Positions 8,056-16,637 are shown, numbered from the stretch's first letter. The stretch: DNA of 37,548 nucleotides from CAZNHL01 sp964572965 (GCA_964572965.1 CAZNHL010000048.1:1-37548), one strand, 5' to 3'. The notes: a model not told the origin generated them from the sequence alone. Numbers and translations: made by a program.

Positions 8056-9387
8056 TTATTTGATTTTAAAAGTATAACATGCCTTTATCTTATCTATCAA
8101 TAAAGAGCGGGAAGTAGCTGTTACATTGACAAGATAATAAGATCCGCCGGCTAATAACAAATCTTTACGCCATTCAAGCTGACTTACGGTTATCTTCCCA
8201 TTGCCGTTGCAATACCACCAGGCTGTATGAATTTGATCTTTATCTTTCTTTAGTGTACCAACATACACTTTCTGTCCCGCTACAATTTGCTCATTGAAGT
8301 AATCGAATACATAACCGCTGCCTGTCCAGCAGATAGCCGGATTATGATCTGCCATAAAAAAAGTACTGATTGGCTTTATATATACCAGATTGTCATTTGC
8401 TGTCAGTTTATGTATGCCGTCATTTAAGCGTTCCTGTTTATAATCGTTTATAAAAGGAGAGTTGACGGAAGTCACAGGTGGTTCTGCATATTTCTCTGTC
8501 CTCAAATAAAAGCCGCTTCCAATTAATCCGATAATAAGCAGTGCTGCAACAATTGGTAAAGTGCGTTTTGAGGTGGAAACTTCCGGCACTACTCCGGATT
8601 GAACAAACTGTGCCAGTCCCGAAACAACAAAAGCCATTGGAATAAAAACATACACCAATAAGCCTAACAGGCCAACAGCATCATGCCATAGAGATTCCGC
8701 ATTGATATCAAACAATACTAACATCAATATGCGGATCAGGTTGTTCAGTAAATTAGCAATAAGAGCTACAGCTAAAATACCGGCAAGCCATAGTATCCCC
8801 AACCTTACTTTATACTTTACTTCATTATACCTTATCAAAAAGATAGTAAGTAACACGCTGTACTCAATCATCTTCAGGCCTGCGCATCCGGCATCTACCT
8901 GAAAGACATTACCCCACAAAAGAATCCTGTTGCCTTCCTGCTGCGCCTGCATACCGGCTTTCTGTAAGCATAAGACCGCCCAATTGCTCAGCTCCATCCT
9001 TAATGGGATACTGATGGTAGTAGTTATGTAATGCACAATGGGTGACAACAATAAGAGGGTAAACAACACCAGGCGGTCGGTACGTCCCCAATACATTTCC
9101 ACTATCAGTAAAAGACTGAAAACAAATGTGAGGTAATAGAATGTAGATAATCTAAAAGCAAATGTAAATATCAGCATAAGGACAGATGGAAAAAGATACC
9201 GGATATTCCCGGCACCTTTTTCCAAATTCCATAAATAAGGCAGAAGCACTAAAGCACACCAGAAAACACCTCCGTAAAGGAAATAGTGTTTCAGGAAAAA
9301 AAGGCAACACAAGCAGGAAAGCAACAAGCCTTCACGAAAACCCCAGGGTGAGCTTATTGCCAGCTTTAGTTCTTTAGTATTTAGCAT
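8056..9387 (-). CDS. xrtN: Exosortase N (XrtN), membrane cysteine protease/transpeptidase-like
   Basis: Exosortases are polytopic membrane enzymes that cleave short C-terminal PEP-type sorting signals. From the ATG at 9387 the protein has 443 residues. That start is preferred over one 42 bases upstream because GGAGAGGG lies just before it and it overlaps the upstream VIT gene by only 14 bases. About eight membrane helices carry the exosortase triad: Cys168 in DAGCAGLKM, Arg219 in NNLIRILM and His235 in WHDAVGLLG. After a last membrane helix (about 276-293), a soluble C-terminal domain with Cys353 in NPAICWTGSGY resembles the EpsI-like domain fused to some exosortases. The upstream gene encodes its apparent sole target, ending in VPEP. 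The pair matches the exosortase N/XrtN-VIT system known from family databases, whose function is unknown. Confidence 0.92.
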   Translation of the reverse strand: MLNTKELKLAISSPWGFREGLLLSCLCCLFFLKHYFLYGGVFWCALVLLPYLWNLEKGAGNIRYLFPSVLMLIFTFAFRLSTFYYLTFVFSLLLIVEMYWGRTDRLVLFTLLLLSPIVHYITTTISIPLRMELSNWAVLCLQKAGMQAQQEGNRILLWGNVFQVDAGCAGLKMIEYSVLLTIFLIRYNEVKYKVRLGILWLAGILAVALIANLLNNLIRILMLVLFDINAESLWHDAVGLLGLLVYVFIPMAFVVSGLAQFVQSGVVPEVSTSKRTLPIVAALLIIGLIGSGFYLRTEKYAEPPVTSVNSPFINDYKQERLNDGIHKLTANDNLVYIKPISTFFMADHNPAICWTGSGYVFDYFNEQIVAGQKVYVGTLKKDKDQIHTAWWYCNGNGKITVSQLEWRKDLLLAGGSYYLVNVTATSRSLLIDKIKACYTFKIK

Positions 9388-11866
9388 AAGCCCTCTCCGT
9401 TTTATTCTTCCATAACAGGTAAGCGACAAATAAAACCGCAGCTATAATCAGTAACCACTCGTGCGGCTCCGGTACTGCGCCGGCTGAATTCATAGAAGCA
9501 TTGTCAAGGCTATTTTTTGACTTATCAATATTAAAACGCTCATAATCTTCCTGCTTTTCCAATACTACAAGGCTTGACAATGGAGAAACTACATAGGCTT
9601 TCTGAGCATCCTGAACCAATGCTTCTGAATGATAGTCTTTACTGAAATAATGATTACTTGTTTTTCTTAATATGCTATTGTAGTAGAACAATCTCATAAG
9701 GTGGTCTGGCGCAGTCTGAGCGGCATCTCCTTTTGTTCTTACTATTTCTATTGCTGCATCATTTACAACAACCAGGTTTTCATCTTCTTTGTATTTTTTA
9801 AACACTTTTTTGTTTAGCTCGCCACGCAGCTCATTCAGGTCACCGGCATCATAATTAATAACCCTGAATTCTCTCAATGTTTTAAGGTAAGGAGACAATT
9901 CTGAACCGATATTCCAAATTCTGATACCTGCATGACTTTTAAAATAAGCTGCAAGGTTTTCTGAAAAAGGCGAACCCTTTAATTCCGCTACAGTTGGAGA
10001 AATACCTGATGCCTTTGTAATCACCAGAGATGACTCCGGATGTTCTATCTGATGAAATGGAAAAAGACTATAGCTCAGCAAGTGCAGATTCTCAAACACT
10101 TCTTCTTTATTATCTTCGCTGATTCTTACAAGTGTTTCATTGCCGGCATACACCCTTTTTCCCGAAAGCAGGGTCATTATATTGCTAAACTCGTCCTTTG
10201 TCCATGACTGATTGATGTCCAGGTAAACCTTTTCCGGGGAAAAAACATCATAATCCTTCTTAAAAGGCTTTATGGAAAAAGACTCTCCCTGGAATGAAAA
10301 GTTATTGGGGCGGATTTCTTCTGAAAGAAAACTAAGCTGCCAGTCAGGTGTGTAAGAATGCTCTCCATAAAAAGCGGCCGCCTTTCTTTCCAAAAACTCC
10401 GGAACAACCAGCTGCTGCACTTCGTCCATCAAACGTACTTTGACTGTTTCGTCAGCCTTGATATTTTCTGGCCCCTGGAAATAAATATTCTCATACAATG
10501 TCAAATCACCTTTGGAAGCTAATGGTGATGTAACCCCGATTTTAAAACGACGTTCTTCATCCGGTGTACATGGGAAAACGCGGACTGACACAGTGTTTCC
10601 TTCCTGCCAATGTACCACAGAAGGATCACGCGCTTCAACACCTACTATTCTTTTATAAGCAGTATCCGCTTTCCCTTTACTGGTCAGGTAACCTTTTTCT
10701 TCAGTTCCGTTAATCCATAATGAAAGTGAGGTAACAACTGAGCCCTCAGGCAAGTGGAATGTATAAATAGCTTCTTCCTGGTTTCTCCACCTTTGACGTG
10801 TCTGAACATTTTTAATACTTAACACTTTTTCTGTATATGCCATTCTCAGGTTAGGATAAATGAGCACATTGGTAATTACATGAGACGTCCTCAAGTGGTC
10901 TCCATTCCAAAGCCTTTCCTGTGTCTGGTGTCTCGAGTTAGCATTCGTTTTCAGGACTTTGACCTTTTCTTCATATGATAAACTACTTTCTCCAAGAAAT
11001 AAAGTAGCCAGCAATACCAAAGGGTCATGTTTTTTAACCTCATCAAACCTGTTGACTTCTCCCCACCAGAAATTGCCTGATTTGGAGTAGGTCTGATAAA
11101 CCAGGTCACATTTCAGCACCTTTTCTGCAATGCCGTTCTCCGGCAAAATCTGTGATGCCTGTACCCATAAAGGCAGCTGGGAATTCCCTTCCAGTATTGC
11201 CTGATCACCTGATTTTGTAATTCTCTTTAATACTGACTCCCATTGAAACAGGAAAAGAATGGTTAGTGCAAGCGGTACAACAAAACCACATGAAAAAGCT
11301 GCTATGCTAAACTTCTGTTGACGCTGACGTACAAGAATGCGGCTTGTGATATAAATAACAAAGCCTACCGGAACGAAAACGTGTAACGACATTCCAAAGA
11401 AAAATGAAGCCAAAACTCCCAAAGCATAATAAGGAATCAGATAAACTGCAAAATAGAAAAAGAGAGGTAAGCATAAGCCCAGGGAAAAATCGGACAACAG
11501 TTTAAAACGCCCGGATAAATTTGTTCCGAAATGCTCAGACATGAGCAGGATACAGGCAAGGATCAGATAGACCTGCAGCCATGTTGTGGACTCCTCAAAA
11601 ATATTTATATCCCTGTTTAGAGAAAAGGCACTGATCAGCCCCAGAATCAAACCGATTAACCATAAATAGCTCTTTGTTGTAAAAAAAGCCATTTTGTGTT
11701 TAATCCAACCGGGGATAATTATAGCAAAACAAAAAATGACTAAAGGGAGATAAGATATAAAAAAGGCAAAAAACTCTGACTTTATATCAGCGGTCCATAT
11801 AAATGCTGCCAGCGACATTGCAATCAATAGCAAACCTGCACCAATTTTTTTGTTTTCAGTTTCCAT
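9374..11866 (-). CDS. XrtN-system VIT domain membrane protein with PEP-type C-terminal signal
   Basis: This 830-residue protein has an N-terminal membrane region of seven or eight helices (about 8-208), a soluble region, and a VIT (vault/inter-alpha-trypsin-like) domain at about 338-450 with YTFHLPEGSVVTSLSLWING and SVRVFPCTPDEERRFKIG. A long soluble part follows; I see no clear MIDAS motif of a von Willebrand A domain. The C terminus is a textbook sorting tail: VPEP (798-801), one membrane helix (about 804-820) and the basic end KNKTERAYAKY. The coding end overlaps the XrtN start, so the two are translationally coupled. XrtN presumably cleaves it near the PEP motif (inference from family knowledge). 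Substrate, partner and purpose are unknown. Confidence 0.9.
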   Translation of the reverse strand: METENKKIGAGLLLIAMSLAAFIWTADIKSEFFAFFISYLPLVIFCFAIIIPGWIKHKMAFFTTKSYLWLIGLILGLISAFSLNRDINIFEESTTWLQVYLILACILLMSEHFGTNLSGRFKLLSDFSLGLCLPLFFYFAVYLIPYYALGVLASFFFGMSLHVFVPVGFVIYITSRILVRQRQQKFSIAAFSCGFVVPLALTILFLFQWESVLKRITKSGDQAILEGNSQLPLWVQASQILPENGIAEKVLKCDLVYQTYSKSGNFWWGEVNRFDEVKKHDPLVLLATLFLGESSLSYEEKVKVLKTNANSRHQTQERLWNGDHLRTSHVITNVLIYPNLRMAYTEKVLSIKNVQTRQRWRNQEEAIYTFHLPEGSVVTSLSLWINGTEEKGYLTSKGKADTAYKRIVGVEARDPSVVHWQEGNTVSVRVFPCTPDEERRFKIGVTSPLASKGDLTLYENIYFQGPENIKADETVKVRLMDEVQQLVVPEFLERKAAAFYGEHSYTPDWQLSFLSEEIRPNNFSFQGESFSIKPFKKDYDVFSPEKVYLDINQSWTKDEFSNIMTLLSGKRVYAGNETLVRISEDNKEEVFENLHLLSYSLFPFHQIEHPESSLVITKASGISPTVAELKGSPFSENLAAYFKSHAGIRIWNIGSELSPYLKTLREFRVINYDAGDLNELRGELNKKVFKKYKEDENLVVVNDAAIEIVRTKGDAAQTAPDHLMRLFYYNSILRKTSNHYFSKDYHSEALVQDAQKAYVVSPLSSLVVLEKQEDYERFNIDKSKNSLDNASMNSAGAVPEPHEWLLIIAAVLFVAYLLWKNKTERAYAKY

Positions 11867-11905
11867 AGAATTCTAATCAGTTGAATTTTGAATCAGATAT
11901 TTTAA

Positions 11906-11925
11906 AATACAAAGCACTTTGTATT
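11906..11925. promoter_or_regulatory. Operator-like palindrome at the VIT/xrtN start site
   Basis: AATACAAAGCACTTTGTATT has two 9-base arms that are exact inverse complements around CA. It begins one base downstream of the -7 element and covers the predicted transcription start, the classical place for a repressor to block initiation. No regulator gene lies next to it in the window. Confidence 0.55.
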
Positions 11926-11926
11926 G

Positions 11927-11956
11927 CAAAGTTAATAACGAAAACTATACTTGCAA
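11927..11956 (-). promoter_or_regulatory. Bacteroidota-type promoter for the VIT/xrtN unit
   Basis: On the minus strand TTG (11954-11956) is followed after exactly 19 bases by TAACTTTG (11927-11934), a perfect match to the TAnnTTTG -7 consensus with the favoured spacing. The predicted start is near 11920, leaving a leader of about 55 bases before the ATG at 11866. Confidence 0.7.
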
Positions 11957-12028
11957 GTTGAAAGTGAGAATAATATTCATAGTCTGTCCCAGATAGCTAT
12001 TAAGAAATATTCAATTCGTTTTAATTTT

Positions 12029-12159
12029 AACACATAGATACATAGGGTGTAAACGCCAGATTTAAATAGACTCTATGTTTAAAATTAATTTTCTATGTTA
12101 TCTTTCTATCGAAGCGTTTTGTGTTGGTTTTTGTAAAAAAAACTATGTTTCTATGTGTT
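12029..12159. repeat. Inverted repeat element in the 11867-12413 gene-free gap
   Basis: The 547-base gap before the helicase gene holds no credible coding region. Inside it AACACATAGATACATAG (12029-12045) and CTATGTTTCTATGTGTT (12143-12159) are inverse complements at 16 of 17 positions, about 100 bases apart, with two further CTATGT copies between them at about 12073-12100. This looks like a dispersed, non-coding palindromic repeat; copy number in the genome cannot be seen here. Confidence 0.55.
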
Positions 12160-12303
12160 TTTAAATATTAAGCCTGCTATTAGCTGCACATAGTGATTTT
12201 CTAAAGAAAATCTGAGGAGCACACTATATTGTAATCATCTTTATGTCTTAATATTAAACTAGCACAATCTAAATATTCATTTAACTCTCCTCATAGAAGA
12301 CTC

Positions 12304-12333
12304 TTATAAACTAATTGAAATTCCGCATCTTTG
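12304..12333 (+). promoter_or_regulatory. Possible promoter of the SF1 helicase gene
   Basis: CATCTTTG (12326-12333) matches TAnnTTTG at 7 of 8 positions, with TTA 19 bases upstream. A second weaker candidate is TTTG at 12354 with TATTTTCG at 12374, spaced only 16 bases. Neither is strong. Confidence 0.3.
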
Positions 12334-12413
12334 TGATGAAATGCCGGAATGAGTTTGACGGGAATAACTATTCTATTTTCGTAGTCTCAATACTAGCTGC
12401 TCACTACTGAAAT

Positions 12414-14339
12414 ATGAATAGTTCCGATGAAATAAAGCTGCTGCGCCAGCTCTTAAAAATAGAGAAAGAAGAAGATCTGCAACAATACCGCCGTACCGTA
12501 GTTGAATCGTCAGTACAGGAAAGAGTACAAAACGGCACTACCTGGTATCCGGTTAAAATTACCGACACTGGTATAGGCCGCGGAGAGCAGGTATATGTTG
12601 AGGTTGAACGCACCAACAATAAAGACATTGACCACCAGTTGCAGAGTGGTAAGCGGGGAGCTCTCTTTTGCAACACCGAAAATAACGGAGACAAACAACG
12701 TGTTGAGGGTGTAATTGGCGTAGCTACGCGCGACCGTCTTCGTATTTATCTGAATGCAGACGAATTGCCGGACTGGATCCGTGATGGCAAAATAGGTGTA
12801 GACATGCTTTTTGACGAGTCCTCTTATAAAGAGATGGATGAAACGCTGCGCCAGGTTGCAGAAGCTGAAAATACCCGACTGGCTTACTTAAGAGGCGTGT
12901 TGCTTGGTAGTGTCAAACCGGAATTTAAAGAAGAAGACATACCGGTTAATATTCCCCATCTGAATGAATCACAGAACAAGGCAATCGGCAGAATACTGGG
13001 AGCCAAAGATGTTGCTATCGTTCATGGCCCTCCGGGTACAGGAAAGACAACAACATTTATCCAGGCCATACGCCTTGTGGCAAATGAAGAAAAACAGGTG
13101 TTGGTAACAGCACCCAGTAATACGGCTGTTGACTTGCTTTGTGAGAAACTACAGGAAGAAGGCCTGAAGGTAATCCGTATAGGCCACCCTGCCCGTGTGA
13201 GTGACAACCTGCTTAATCTTACGCTGGATAACCAGATTGCCAATCACTCCTATTATGCTGACATCAAAAGTTTGCGCAAAAAAGCCAATGAATACAGGGA
13301 AATGGCTTTCAAATACAAACGTAATTTCGGCAGAGAAGAAGCACAGCAACGAAAGATGTTGCTTGACGAAGCCCGTTCGCTAAAATCGGAAGCCATCAAA
13401 CTTGAAGATTACATTATAAGTGACCTGCTTTCAGAAGCACATGTCATTGCGTGTACGCTTGTCGGAGCCAACAACAGCTACCTTAAAGACAAAACTTATA
13501 AAACTGTTTTTATAGACGAAGCTGCTCAGGCATTAGAACCTGCCTGCTGGGTGCCGATCATGAAAGCCCGCCGTGTAATTATGGCAGGAGACCACCACCA
13601 GCTACCACCTACAGTGAAATCATTCGAGGCTGGCCAGAAAGGGTTGAACATCACTTTATTTGAAAAAACAATCCGCCGTCAGAAAGTTGACACCTTGCTG
13701 GAAGTGCAATACCGCATGAACGAAAAGATCATGGAGTTTTCCAATCAGCAATTTTATGCAGGAAAACTAAAAGCACATGAGAGTGTAAGCAGCCAGACGC
13801 TGGGTATGGAAGGTGATCACCCTGTTGAGTTTATTGACACTGCCGGTTGTGGCTATACTGAAAAAACAGAAAGCAGCCGTAGTGCCTTCAACCCTGAAGA
13901 GGCCGATCTTTTACTGAAACATCTGAATGGCTTATTGGAGGTTTTCGAAAAAGAATGTTCAGATAAAATCAATGAAGACTTCCGTGTCGGAATTATCTCT
14001 CCATACAAAGCACAAATTCGGTATATCACAGAGCATATTACCGAGTACCCTATTCTTGAACGTTATCTGCCTTTTATAGCTATCAAAACTATTGATGGGT
14101 TTCAGGGACAGGAATGTAAAATTGTGGCAATAAGCCTTGTCCGTAGTAATGACAAAGGGGAAATAGGTTTCCTTGGTGACACACGCCGTATGAACGTAGC
14201 CATGACACGGGCCAAAAAGAAGTTAATCATGATTGGTGACAGCGCTACTTTGGGAGAAAACAAGTTCTACTCTCAATTCCTTGACTATGTACAGGCAATA
14301 GATGCTTACAAAAGTGCCTGGGAGTTGATTGGGGAATAG
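12414..14339 (+). CDS. SF1 helicase of the UPF1/SMUBP-2 (IGHMBP2) type
   Basis: This 641-residue protein is a superfamily 1B helicase, expected to translocate 5' to 3' on RNA or DNA in the cytoplasm. An N-terminal beta-barrel-like domain (about 25-120) precedes the helicase core. Walker A GPPGTGKTT is at 205-213, motif Ia TAPSNTAVDLLCEKL follows, motif II is DEAAQ at 368-372, then AGDHHQLPPTV (391-401), and in lobe 2 VQYRMNEKIMEFSN, IDGFQGQECKIVAISLVRSN and the arginine-rich motif VI MNVAMTRAKKKL. A helical insertion (about 285-335) matches the stalk seen in this family. All motifs are intact. Its cellular role in bacteria is not established. It stands alone, with a shared terminator separating it from the convergent GH3 gene. 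Confidence 0.9.
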   Translation: MNSSDEIKLLRQLLKIEKEEDLQQYRRTVVESSVQERVQNGTTWYPVKITDTGIGRGEQVYVEVERTNNKDIDHQLQSGKRGALFCNTENNGDKQRVEGVIGVATRDRLRIYLNADELPDWIRDGKIGVDMLFDESSYKEMDETLRQVAEAENTRLAYLRGVLLGSVKPEFKEEDIPVNIPHLNESQNKAIGRILGAKDVAIVHGPPGTGKTTTFIQAIRLVANEEKQVLVTAPSNTAVDLLCEKLQEEGLKVIRIGHPARVSDNLLNLTLDNQIANHSYYADIKSLRKKANEYREMAFKYKRNFGREEAQQRKMLLDEARSLKSEAIKLEDYIISDLLSEAHVIACTLVGANNSYLKDKTYKTVFIDEAAQALEPACWVPIMKARRVIMAGDHHQLPPTVKSFEAGQKGLNITLFEKTIRRQKVDTLLEVQYRMNEKIMEFSNQQFYAGKLKAHESVSSQTLGMEGDHPVEFIDTAGCGYTEKTESSRSAFNPEEADLLLKHLNGLLEVFEKECSDKINEDFRVGIISPYKAQIRYITEHITEYPILERYLPFIAIKTIDGFQGQECKIVAISLVRSNDKGEIGFLGDTRRMNVAMTRAKKKLIMIGDSATLGENKFYSQFLDYVQAIDAYKSAWELIGE

Positions 14340-14359
14340 CTACAATCACAAACACCCTA

Positions 14360-14401
14360 AAACAAAGAGAGCTGAAGGTAAATCTTCAGCTCTCTTTGTT
14401 T
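14360..14401. terminator. Bidirectional terminator between the helicase and GH3 genes
   Basis: Arms 14360-14377 (AAACAAAGAGAGCTGAAG) and 14384-14401 are exact inverse complements, 18 bp, around the loop GTAAAT. The flanks supply A-runs on one side and T-runs on the other, and it lies between two convergent genes, overlapping the stop codon of the minus-strand gene by two bases. Confidence 0.85.
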
Positions 14402-15599
14402 AATTATCAAATTTTTTCGCTTTCAGTGCCATAATACGCAGGTAAGACTGGTTAATGCGGCTTTCGGGGATCTCTCCTGCTTTTACTGCTTTTCTGATAA
14501 TCTCATGCAACTGTGCCACAGTATTACGGCCGTTGGGATTCACCTGGTTTCCGAATACAAGTATGTCTACTCCTGCGTTGATGGCCATTCTGATAGAAGC
14601 TTCAAGGCCGTAGTTTTTACTGATAGCATACATCTGCATATCGTCTGAGAAAACCACACCGTCAAACTCTAGCATATTTCTAAGCATGTCATTAACAATG
14701 GCCTTTGACAATGTACCTGGCAGACAAGCGCTGTCAAGGTGACAATTTACGATATGGGCGGTCATGATGGCGTCAATCTTCCCCGATTTGATAATATCGT
14801 TATATGGCATCAGTTCTTTGATGTTCCATTGGTTAGTAACATCTACCACGCCAAGGTGTGTATCAGCCGCTGAGCTGCCATGACCAGGGAAGTGCTTCAG
14901 AATCGTCTTTACGTCATTCTGATGATGTGCATCCAGATTGGCTAATGCATGTTTGGTTACCACTTTCGGATCAGCAGAGTAAGCACGTTCTACTTTGGCA
15001 ATAATCGGGTTGCTTTTGTTCGATGCAAGGTCAACATCGGGAGCATAGTTAAGATTGATGCCAAGGTCATTTAACTGTTTTGCGAGACGGTTAACATACC
15101 AGTAAGTAGAATCTGTATTGGAGAATTTGCCAAGGTATGCTTGTGAGGGCATAGATACAAAACCATATTTCTCTTTCAGACGGTGCACTTTGCCGCCTTC
15201 TTCGTCAATACTTACAAAAAGAGGAATGGGTGCTGCAGCCTGTACATCTGCTATGAATTTTTTGAGCGTAACGGCTGAATTAGCCTTTGCAATGTTTTTT
15301 TCAAACAAGATCACACCTCCTATTTTATTGGCTTTCAGGTCTCTTCTAAGCGTATCGTCGGCAGGGAATGAAGTACGTCCGTCAAGGCCGATCATGATCA
15401 TCTGGCCAATTTTGATATTAAGGCTATCTTCGGAATTTATTTTGTTGAGATCGACTTTTTGTACTTTCTGCGCTACAACGGGTACTTCTTTAACAGTAGG
15501 TTTCTCAACAGCAATGCCCGCCTGTGGAGTTTGCTTTTGCGACTTGCAATAGGTGAGAAAAAGGGTCAGGGATATAAAAAGGTATGAGGTGTTTTTCAT
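14400..15599 (-). CDS. Glycoside hydrolase family 3 lipoprotein, NagZ-like beta-N-acetylhexosaminidase
   Basis: The 399-residue protein is likely to hydrolyse beta-N-acetylglucosaminides, for instance in peptidoglycan recycling. An N-terminal signal peptide ends at Cys18 (LFLTYC), suggesting a lipoprotein, although Y before the cysteine is unusual for a lipobox. A linker (20-55) leads to the GH3 barrel: FVSIDEEGGKVHRL (128-141), the NagZ motif KHFPGHG (235-241) with the Asp246-Thr-His248 dyad that acts as acid/base in NagZ, and the nucleophile Asp in VVFSDDMQM (319 region). No C-terminal beta-sandwich or serine-hydrolase fusion is present, so it is the short NagZ form. The usual NagZ is cytoplasmic in gamma-proteobacteria, so export here implies work on outer wall or extracellular material. 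It has its own promoter. Confidence 0.88.
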   Translation of the reverse strand: MKNTSYLFISLTLFLTYCKSQKQTPQAGIAVEKPTVKEVPVVAQKVQKVDLNKINSEDSLNIKIGQMIMIGLDGRTSFPADDTLRRDLKANKIGGVILFEKNIAKANSAVTLKKFIADVQAAAPIPLFVSIDEEGGKVHRLKEKYGFVSMPSQAYLGKFSNTDSTYWYVNRLAKQLNDLGINLNYAPDVDLASNKSNPIIAKVERAYSADPKVVTKHALANLDAHHQNDVKTILKHFPGHGSSAADTHLGVVDVTNQWNIKELMPYNDIIKSGKIDAIMTAHIVNCHLDSACLPGTLSKAIVNDMLRNMLEFDGVVFSDDMQMYAISKNYGLEASIRMAINAGVDILVFGNQVNPNGRNTVAQLHEIIRKAVKAGEIPESRINQSYLRIMALKAKKFDN

Positions 15600-15664
15600 A
15601 ATCAGTAGTAAGTAATGAGAAGTGAGTATTGAGACATGGTCTCTATAACTAATTCTTCAGGTAT

Positions 15665-15694
15665 TAAAACTATTGAAATCAGGGCTGAAATCAA
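15665..15694 (-). promoter_or_regulatory. Promoter of the GH3 lipoprotein gene
   Basis: Minus strand: TTG (15692-15694, in a T-run) is followed after 19 bases by TAGTTTTA (15665-15672), 7 of 8 matches to TAnnTTTG. The leader of about 60 bases contains a TAGTAGT/TGAG-type low-complexity repeat (15606-15634) related to the arms flanking the four-helix-bundle gene at 32789. Confidence 0.5.
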
Positions 15695-15804
15695 AAAAGT
15701 CTCTTTGAATTAGAATTGAAAATTCCTTCGGAGGGTTTAGTTTAGTTGCCAGTTGATAATGTTTTATTGCCAGTAAAGAATAAACTGCAAACTGACAACA
15801 AAAA

Positions 15805-15822
15805 ACAATCAACTAACAACAA
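15805..15822. repeat. Inverted arm 3' of trpC
   Basis: ACAATCAACTAACAACAA is the inverse complement of 16620-16637 at 17 of 18 positions, so the two arms bracket trpC about 800 bases apart. The sequence between this arm and the GH3 promoter (15700-15790) is non-coding with further CAGTTTG/GTTGCCAGTT-like low-complexity copies. Confidence 0.5.
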
Positions 15823-15827
15823 TGCTA

Positions 15828-16613
15828 TTAATGCAATGACTTTATGAATTGATCACATGCTCCGATCGGGTCAGCCGTTTGCATGAAGGCTTCGCCCATC
15901 AGGAATCCTTTGAATCCGTAAGTACGCAAGTCTTTAATTACTTCAGGTTTGCCAATACCGCTTTCTGAGATCTTTACAAAATTGTCCGGAATATACTGTA
16001 CCAGCTCTTTGGAGGTATTTATATCTACAGTGAAGTTTGTCAGGTTGCGGTTGTTGATACCAACCACATCAATGTATTCACTCAGATTACCGTCAAGTTC
16101 CTCTTTTTCTTTGATTTCCAGTAAAGTCTCCAATCCTAAAGACTTAGCAAATTTTGCCAGCCGGTTCAATAAGCCGGTTTCTGTACTTGCCGCAATCAGC
16201 AAAATAACATCAGCTCCGGCAGCTTTGGCAGCAAGGATCTGGTATTCGTCTACCATAAAGTCTTTGCGCAAAACAGGTACATTGTTGAAAGTACGCGCCG
16301 TAGCAAGATCACGCAATGAACCACCAAAGTAATTTTCGTCAGTCAAAACCGACAGAGCCGAAGCCCCTGCTTTTATGTAGCCGGTAGTTACTTCTTCTAC
16401 ACGTACCCCTTCACTGAAAATACCTTTGGAAGGTGACTTTCTTTTAAATTCAGCAATAATACCATCTTTTGAAGGATCAAGCAATGCCGCTTTTAGTGAG
16501 ATACATTTCCGTTCAAAGAAAATACTTTTTTCCAGTGTGCTTACCGGAAAAAGTTCTTTATCACGCGTTACTTCTTTGTATTTATGGTTAGTTATTTCTG
16601 CTAAAATGTCCAT
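15828..16613 (-). CDS. trpC: Indole-3-glycerol phosphate synthase
   Basis: TrpC closes the indole ring from CdRP, the fifth step of tryptophan synthesis. At 261 residues it is a monofunctional enzyme with no TrpF fusion. The (beta/alpha)8 barrel shows the catalytic lysine motif EFKRKSPSKG (55-64), VLRKDFMVDEYQILAAKAAG with the second lysine, the glutamate in LEIKEKEEL, GINNRNLTNF and the phosphate-binding SESGIGKPE. It is the last trp gene of this operon in the window; trpF, trpB and trpA are not here. The gene lies 99 bases after trpD and is bracketed by inverted low-complexity arms. Intact and typical. Confidence 0.96.
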   Translation of the reverse strand: MDILAEITNHKYKEVTRDKELFPVSTLEKSIFFERKCISLKAALLDPSKDGIIAEFKRKSPSKGIFSEGVRVEEVTTGYIKAGASALSVLTDENYFGGSLRDLATARTFNNVPVLRKDFMVDEYQILAAKAAGADVILLIAASTETGLLNRLAKFAKSLGLETLLEIKEKEELDGNLSEYIDVVGINNRNLTNFTVDINTSKELVQYIPDNFVKISESGIGKPEVIKDLRTYGFKGFLMGEAFMQTADPIGACDQFIKSLH

Positions 16614-16619
16614 CTCTTT

Positions 16620-16637
16620 TTGTTGTTAGTTGTTTGT
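16620..16637. repeat. Inverted arm 5' of trpC
   Basis: TTGTTGTTAGTTGTTTGT, partner of 15805-15822. It ends 6 bases before the trpC start on the minus strand and is the start of a longer run of GTT-rich low-complexity sequence reaching 16650. Confidence 0.5.

Noticed and set aside
9388..9429. The upstream ATG at 9429 as the xrtN start
   Set aside because: It would add 14 charged residues and deepen the overlap with the VIT gene, while the ATG at 9387 has a GGAGAGGG ribosome binding site.
11867..12413. A small RNA or protein gene in the gap before the helicase
   Set aside because: No open frame with plausible codon use; only the inverted repeat and promoter-like elements could be supported.
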